The position numbers were made by a program, and so were the translations under genes. From positions 1,178,001 through 1,242,000 of the forward strand of contig NZ_JANHDH010000001.1 of NCBI RefSeq assembly GCF_026616195.1: a stretch of DNA of 64,000 nucleotides, in the 5' to 3' direction. This stretch comes from Haloarchaeobius amylolyticus. GTDB taxonomy: Archaea; Halobacteriota; Halobacteria; Halobacteriales; Natrialbaceae. The notes below the pieces were generated by a model. That model had not been told where the DNA came from and searched no databases. It was given only the letters and a program-made list of their open reading frames with translations. Positions 61,234 to 64,000 of the stretch are shown one piece after another. Every line of letters starts with the position of its first letter. Position 1 is the stretch's first letter.

Positions 61234-61752
61234 CTACTCGAACAGTTCCTCGTGCCGGGACGCGAGGTCCGTGTAGGCACCTGAGGAGTACGCGTCTGCG
61301 ATCTCCTCGGGGTCGACCGTCGTCTCCGACAGCGGGACCACCTCGGCCGGGACACCCCGGACGAACGACTCTGCGGGGATGGTGAAGCCGTCCGGGACGA
61401 CGGTCCCCGACGCGACGATGGTCCGCTCGCCGACCGACACGTCGGAGTTGAGCGTGGCGTTGATGCCGACCAGCGAGCCCGTCGCCACGTCGGCGTCGTT
61501 CAGGACGGCCCCGTGGCCGATCATCACGCGCTCCTGGATGCGGGAGTCGTGCAGGACCGCCGTGTCGCCGACGTGCGAGCTCTCGCCGATGCGGACGGGC
61601 CCGATGTCGCCCCGGAGGACGACGCCCGGCCAGACGCTGGCGTCCGCCTCCACCGTGACGTCGCCGACGAGCGTCGCGTCCCGGGCGACGAACGCCGAGT
61701 CGTGGATTCTGGGGGCCTCTCCTTCGAACTCGTAGTGGCGACGGTCTACCAT
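61234..61752 (-). CDS. Gamma-carbonic-anhydrase-like protein
   Basis: The 172-residue protein is a left-handed beta-helix of hexapeptide repeats (DATLVGDVTVEADASVWPGVVLRGD). The three zinc ligand histidines of this family are expected around HVGD, HDS and HGAVLNDA; ESSHVGDTAVLHDS and GHGAVLND supply them. Members are carbonic anhydrases or related acyltransferase-like proteins with unknown substrates. ATG 61752 was chosen; the longer frame to 61932 is unlike the family. Confidence 0.85.
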   Translation of the reverse strand: MVDRRHYEFEGEAPRIHDSAFVARDATLVGDVTVEADASVWPGVVLRGDIGPVRIGESSHVGDTAVLHDSRIQERVMIGHGAVLNDADVATGSLVGINATLNSDVSVGERTIVASGTVVPDGFTIPAESFVRGVPAEVVPLSETTVDPEEIADAYSSGAYTDLASRHEELFE

Positions 61753-62159
61753 GGTGCATGGCGACACGCGCCACGCTGAAAACCGTTTCCCTGACCGACA
61801 TCGACCGCACGATGGCCCCGGTTTCGACGGTCTGCCGGCGCCGCCGCTGCCGGTTCCTCGCCCCATCCCGAACCGGGGTCTGCGCGGGTCGAGGCTGGGG
61901 TCGTCGTGGCACCGGTCCGCCGGTAACGACACGTTCGCCGGTTCAATCGGTCGTGGAAGCGCCCGAACCGGGCACTCGGGTCGTTCTCACGCGCGCTACT
62001 GGTAATTGGTAACAACCAGCAATTTTAACTTCAGAAACATAGAACGTTCCGCCACCAACGTATCTGGTTTTCCCTGATTTTCTCGCATTAGAGCATCCTA
62101 ACGTAACAATCTCGCAAAGCTTTACGTCACCACACCGCGTATCCTATCAACATATATTG
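61753..62159. other. AT-rich gap before the secretion ATPase
   Basis: These 407 bases hold no supportable gene. The right half is AT-rich, with GGTAATTGGTAA near 61998-62012 and the TATA-like AAAGCTTTACG near 62115-62125, about 35 bases before ATG 62160. It probably holds the promoter region of the ATPase operon. Confidence 0.5.
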
Positions 62160-64000
62160 ATGAATTCCTACGAGAAAACCGACGAGGGGGAGGACCGCAC
62201 GGACACCACCGACGGGGGTTGGGCGGTGACCGATGTCGAGTCGACGTCGACGGGTGAGTCGGCCGAGACGGAGACCGGGGGAGACGAGGCCGCAGCAGGC
62301 CCGGAATACGGCCCACAGGTCGCCGAGGCAGCCACGGCCGAGGAGGCAGTGGACGCCGAGGAGACCGACAGCGACGAGACAGACGCTGCCGAGTCGACGA
62401 CCGAGACCGAAGCCGGGGCGGCGACCGAGAGCGAATCACTCGTGCCCTCGGAGGAGACCGACGAGGAGCTGGAGCGACACCGCGGGGTCTCGACCATCTT
62501 CGAGGACGGCGAGACGGACGAGGAGGACGCCGAGGGGGCCGCGTCCGAAGAACTCGTCCGCCGCGAGGAGGACCCGGAGACCGACGAGGCGACCGACGCA
62601 CCCTCCGAGGAGCTGGTCCTCCGCGAGGAGGACCCGGAGACCGACGAGGACGACGACGAGGACCCGACCGAGTTCGGGCCCGACGACCTCGTGCTGTGGG
62701 TCGAACAGCGCCAGACCGCGGCGCCCCGGGACATCGTCAAGGAGATACTGGACGACGTGAAGGCGTACTACGCCTCGGTCACGCTCGACACCGGCTTCGC
62801 CGAGCGACCAACCGACGAGTTCATCGAGGAGCGCTGGTTCGACTTCTCGTACCTCGAGGACCTCGTCGAGGTCGAACGTTACTGGGTCAACCGCCCCTAC
62901 GCGTACGTCTCCATCATGTTCGACCGGGCGGCCAAGGAGTTCCGCTACGAGGTCACCGAGGTCGACCTCGACGGCTTCGAGCGCTACGTCCGTGAGGACC
63001 TCACGCGCATCCTGCGCAACAGTCTGATGTACCACGACATCGAGTCCGAGCGCGGCCGCGAGTTCGTCTTCGAGGAGAAGGCCAAGGAGATCATCGCGGA
63101 ACACGCCGCCACGGTCGAGGACGGCAGCATCTACAAACTGCTGTACTACCTGCTGCGTGACTTCCTCGACTTCGGGAAGATAGACGCGATGATGCGCGAC
63201 GAGAACCTGGAGGACATCTCGTGTGACGGCATCGACGTCCCGGTGTTCGTCTACCACGGCGACTACCGCGACCTGCGCTCGAACGTCGTCTTCGACAAGG
63301 ACCGCCTGAACTCCTTTACGGTCAGGCTCGCCCAGCGCGCCGGCAAGCACATCTCCGTCTCCGACCCGCTCATCGACGCGAGCCTGCCGGACGGCTCGCG
63401 CATCCAGCTGACGCTGGGGTCGGACATCGCGACCCGCGGGTCGAACTTCACCATCCGCAAGTTCGCGGAGGTGCCGTACACCCCGGTCGACCTCATCAAG
63501 TGGAACACGTTCGACGTCGACCAGATGGCGTACTTCTGGCTCGCCATCGAGAACAACAAGTCGCTCGTGTTCGCGGGCGGTACGGGTTCAGGGAAGACGA
63601 CCTCGATGAACGCCATCGGGTTCTTCATCCCGCCGAACTCGAAGGTCGTCTCCATCGAGGACACCCGCGAGATCACGCTGCCCCACGACAACTGGATCCA
63701 GTCCGTCTCGCGCCCCGCCGTCACCGACGGTGGCCGCGGCGAGGTCTCGATGTACGAACTGCTCCAGGCGTCGCTCCGGCAGCGCCCCGAGTACCTGCTC
63801 GTCGGCGAGGTCCGCACCGAACAGCGCGTCGCCCTGACGTTCTTCAACGCCATCGCGACCGGCCACACCTCGTACACGACCATCCACGCCGACTCCGTCG
63901 AGGGCGCACTCGCACGCCTGGAGAACGCGCCGCTGTCGGTCCCGGTCCAGATGATACAGGACCTCGACGTGCTGGCCATCCAGAAGCAGATATTCACCGA
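62160..64000 (+). CDS. Type II/IV secretion system ATPase (partial, cut by window end)
   Basis: The first 613 codons are present. Residues 1-185 are a long acidic, Ser/Thr-rich region with two copies of SEELVRREEDPETDE-like sequence (129-143 and 149-163). Then comes the PilB/GspE-type ATPase: Walker A GGTGSGKTT (473-481), ED-type Asp box (SIEDTREITL), Walker B-like EYLLVGEVRTE (about 547-557) and the His box TGHTSYTTIHAD (about 566-577). It should power pilus or archaellum assembly. The long acidic N-terminus fits archaeal PilB rather than FlaI, but this is not proven. A membrane partner (PilC-like) is expected beyond the window. Confidence 0.85.
   Translation, partial: MNSYEKTDEGEDRTDTTDGGWAVTDVESTSTGESAETETGGDEAAAGPEYGPQVAEAATAEEAVDAEETDSDETDAAESTTETEAGAATESESLVPSEETDEELERHRGVSTIFEDGETDEEDAEGAASEELVRREEDPETDEATDAPSEELVLREEDPETDEDDDEDPTEFGPDDLVLWVEQRQTAAPRDIVKEILDDVKAYYASVTLDTGFAERPTDEFIEERWFDFSYLEDLVEVERYWVNRPYAYVSIMFDRAAKEFRYEVTEVDLDGFERYVREDLTRILRNSLMYHDIESERGREFVFEEKAKEIIAEHAATVEDGSIYKLLYYLLRDFLDFGKIDAMMRDENLEDISCDGIDVPVFVYHGDYRDLRSNVVFDKDRLNSFTVRLAQRAGKHISVSDPLIDASLPDGSRIQLTLGSDIATRGSNFTIRKFAEVPYTPVDLIKWNTFDVDQMAYFWLAIENNKSLVFAGGTGSGKTTSMNAIGFFIPPNSKVVSIEDTREITLPHDNWIQSVSRPAVTDGGRGEVSMYELLQASLRQRPEYLLVGEVRTEQRVALTFFNAIATGHTSYTTIHADSVEGALARLENAPLSVPVQMIQDLDVLAIQKQIFT

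Overview
The window is chromosomal DNA of a halophilic archaeon (class Halobacteria). Signs are the high GC content, the very acidic predicted proteins, start codons that often lie about 25-35 bases after a TATA-like box with almost no leader, Tat signals on secreted proteins, lipoboxes, archaeal type IV pilins, a PGF-CTERM protein, HalX and bacterio-opsin-activator-type regulators, mevalonate-pathway HMG-CoA synthase and a bacterioruberin (C50 carotenoid) gene cluster. I cannot name a genus. I see no insertion sequence, CRISPR array, rRNA or replication origin. There is one tRNA, tRNA-Pro(GGG).

Layout. 1-4.6 kb: HTH regulator, DoxX protein, lipoprotein, secreted metalloprotease candidate and HMG-CoA synthase. 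4.6-9.7 kb: two tandem paralogous giant surface proteins with a pilin-like N-terminus and swapped Big_1/PKD ends. 9.7-18 kb: DUF2150 protein, TatD-like hydrolase, and three Tat-exported subtilases with a NYN-domain gene between the second and third. 18-21.5 kb: core genes adk, a YidC-like DUF106 protein, cmk, the TruB/Cbf5-type pseudouridine synthase and tRNA-Pro. 21.5-23.4 kb: an AT-richer patch with repeats carrying the tRNA 3' end and a two-gene pilin operon. 23.4-28.1 kb: rhomboid-like protease, a six-repeat cysteine protein, zinc-ribbon membrane protein, PP2C-like phosphatase, a degenerate RecA/KaiC-like protein and an amphi-Trp protein. 28-36 kb: cell-surface genes, namely a GT-C-like membrane protein and an arylsulfotransferase-like protein, divergent from an operon of membrane protein, solute-binding lipoprotein and PAP2 phosphatase. 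36-46 kb: ilvD, a GT-B glycosyltransferase, a beta-RFAP synthase-like protein, a second degenerate KaiC-like protein, an operon ending in transcription factor S, and PEP carboxylase. 46-52.2 kb: signalling proteins, a YkgJ-like protein, a ZIP transporter and an SDR. 52.3-58.2 kb: crtD-lyeJ-cruF and, 1.7 kb further on, crtB. 58.3-64 kb: ATP-grasp enzyme, PGF-CTERM protein, gamma-carbonic-anhydrase-like protein and a type II/IV secretion ATPase cut by the window end.

How the genes fit together. CrtB makes phytoene; CrtD, LyeJ and CruF elongate, desaturate and hydrate the carotenoid to bacterioruberin, and HMG-CoA synthase feeds the same isoprenoid supply. Pilins, giant pilin-like surface proteins, secreted proteases and a secretion ATPase make this a strongly envelope-oriented region.

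Most unusual observations: (1) the solute-binding lipoprotein at 32737-34614 appears circularly permuted, with the C-lobe in front of the N-lobe, and sits in an operon with a possible LssY_C-like membrane protein and a PAP2 phosphatase but no permease; (2) a Tat-exported protein with six C-x10-C repeats; (3) a 61-bp block identical in all three subtilase genes, suggesting gene conversion; (4) tRNA-end repeats beside the pilin operon.
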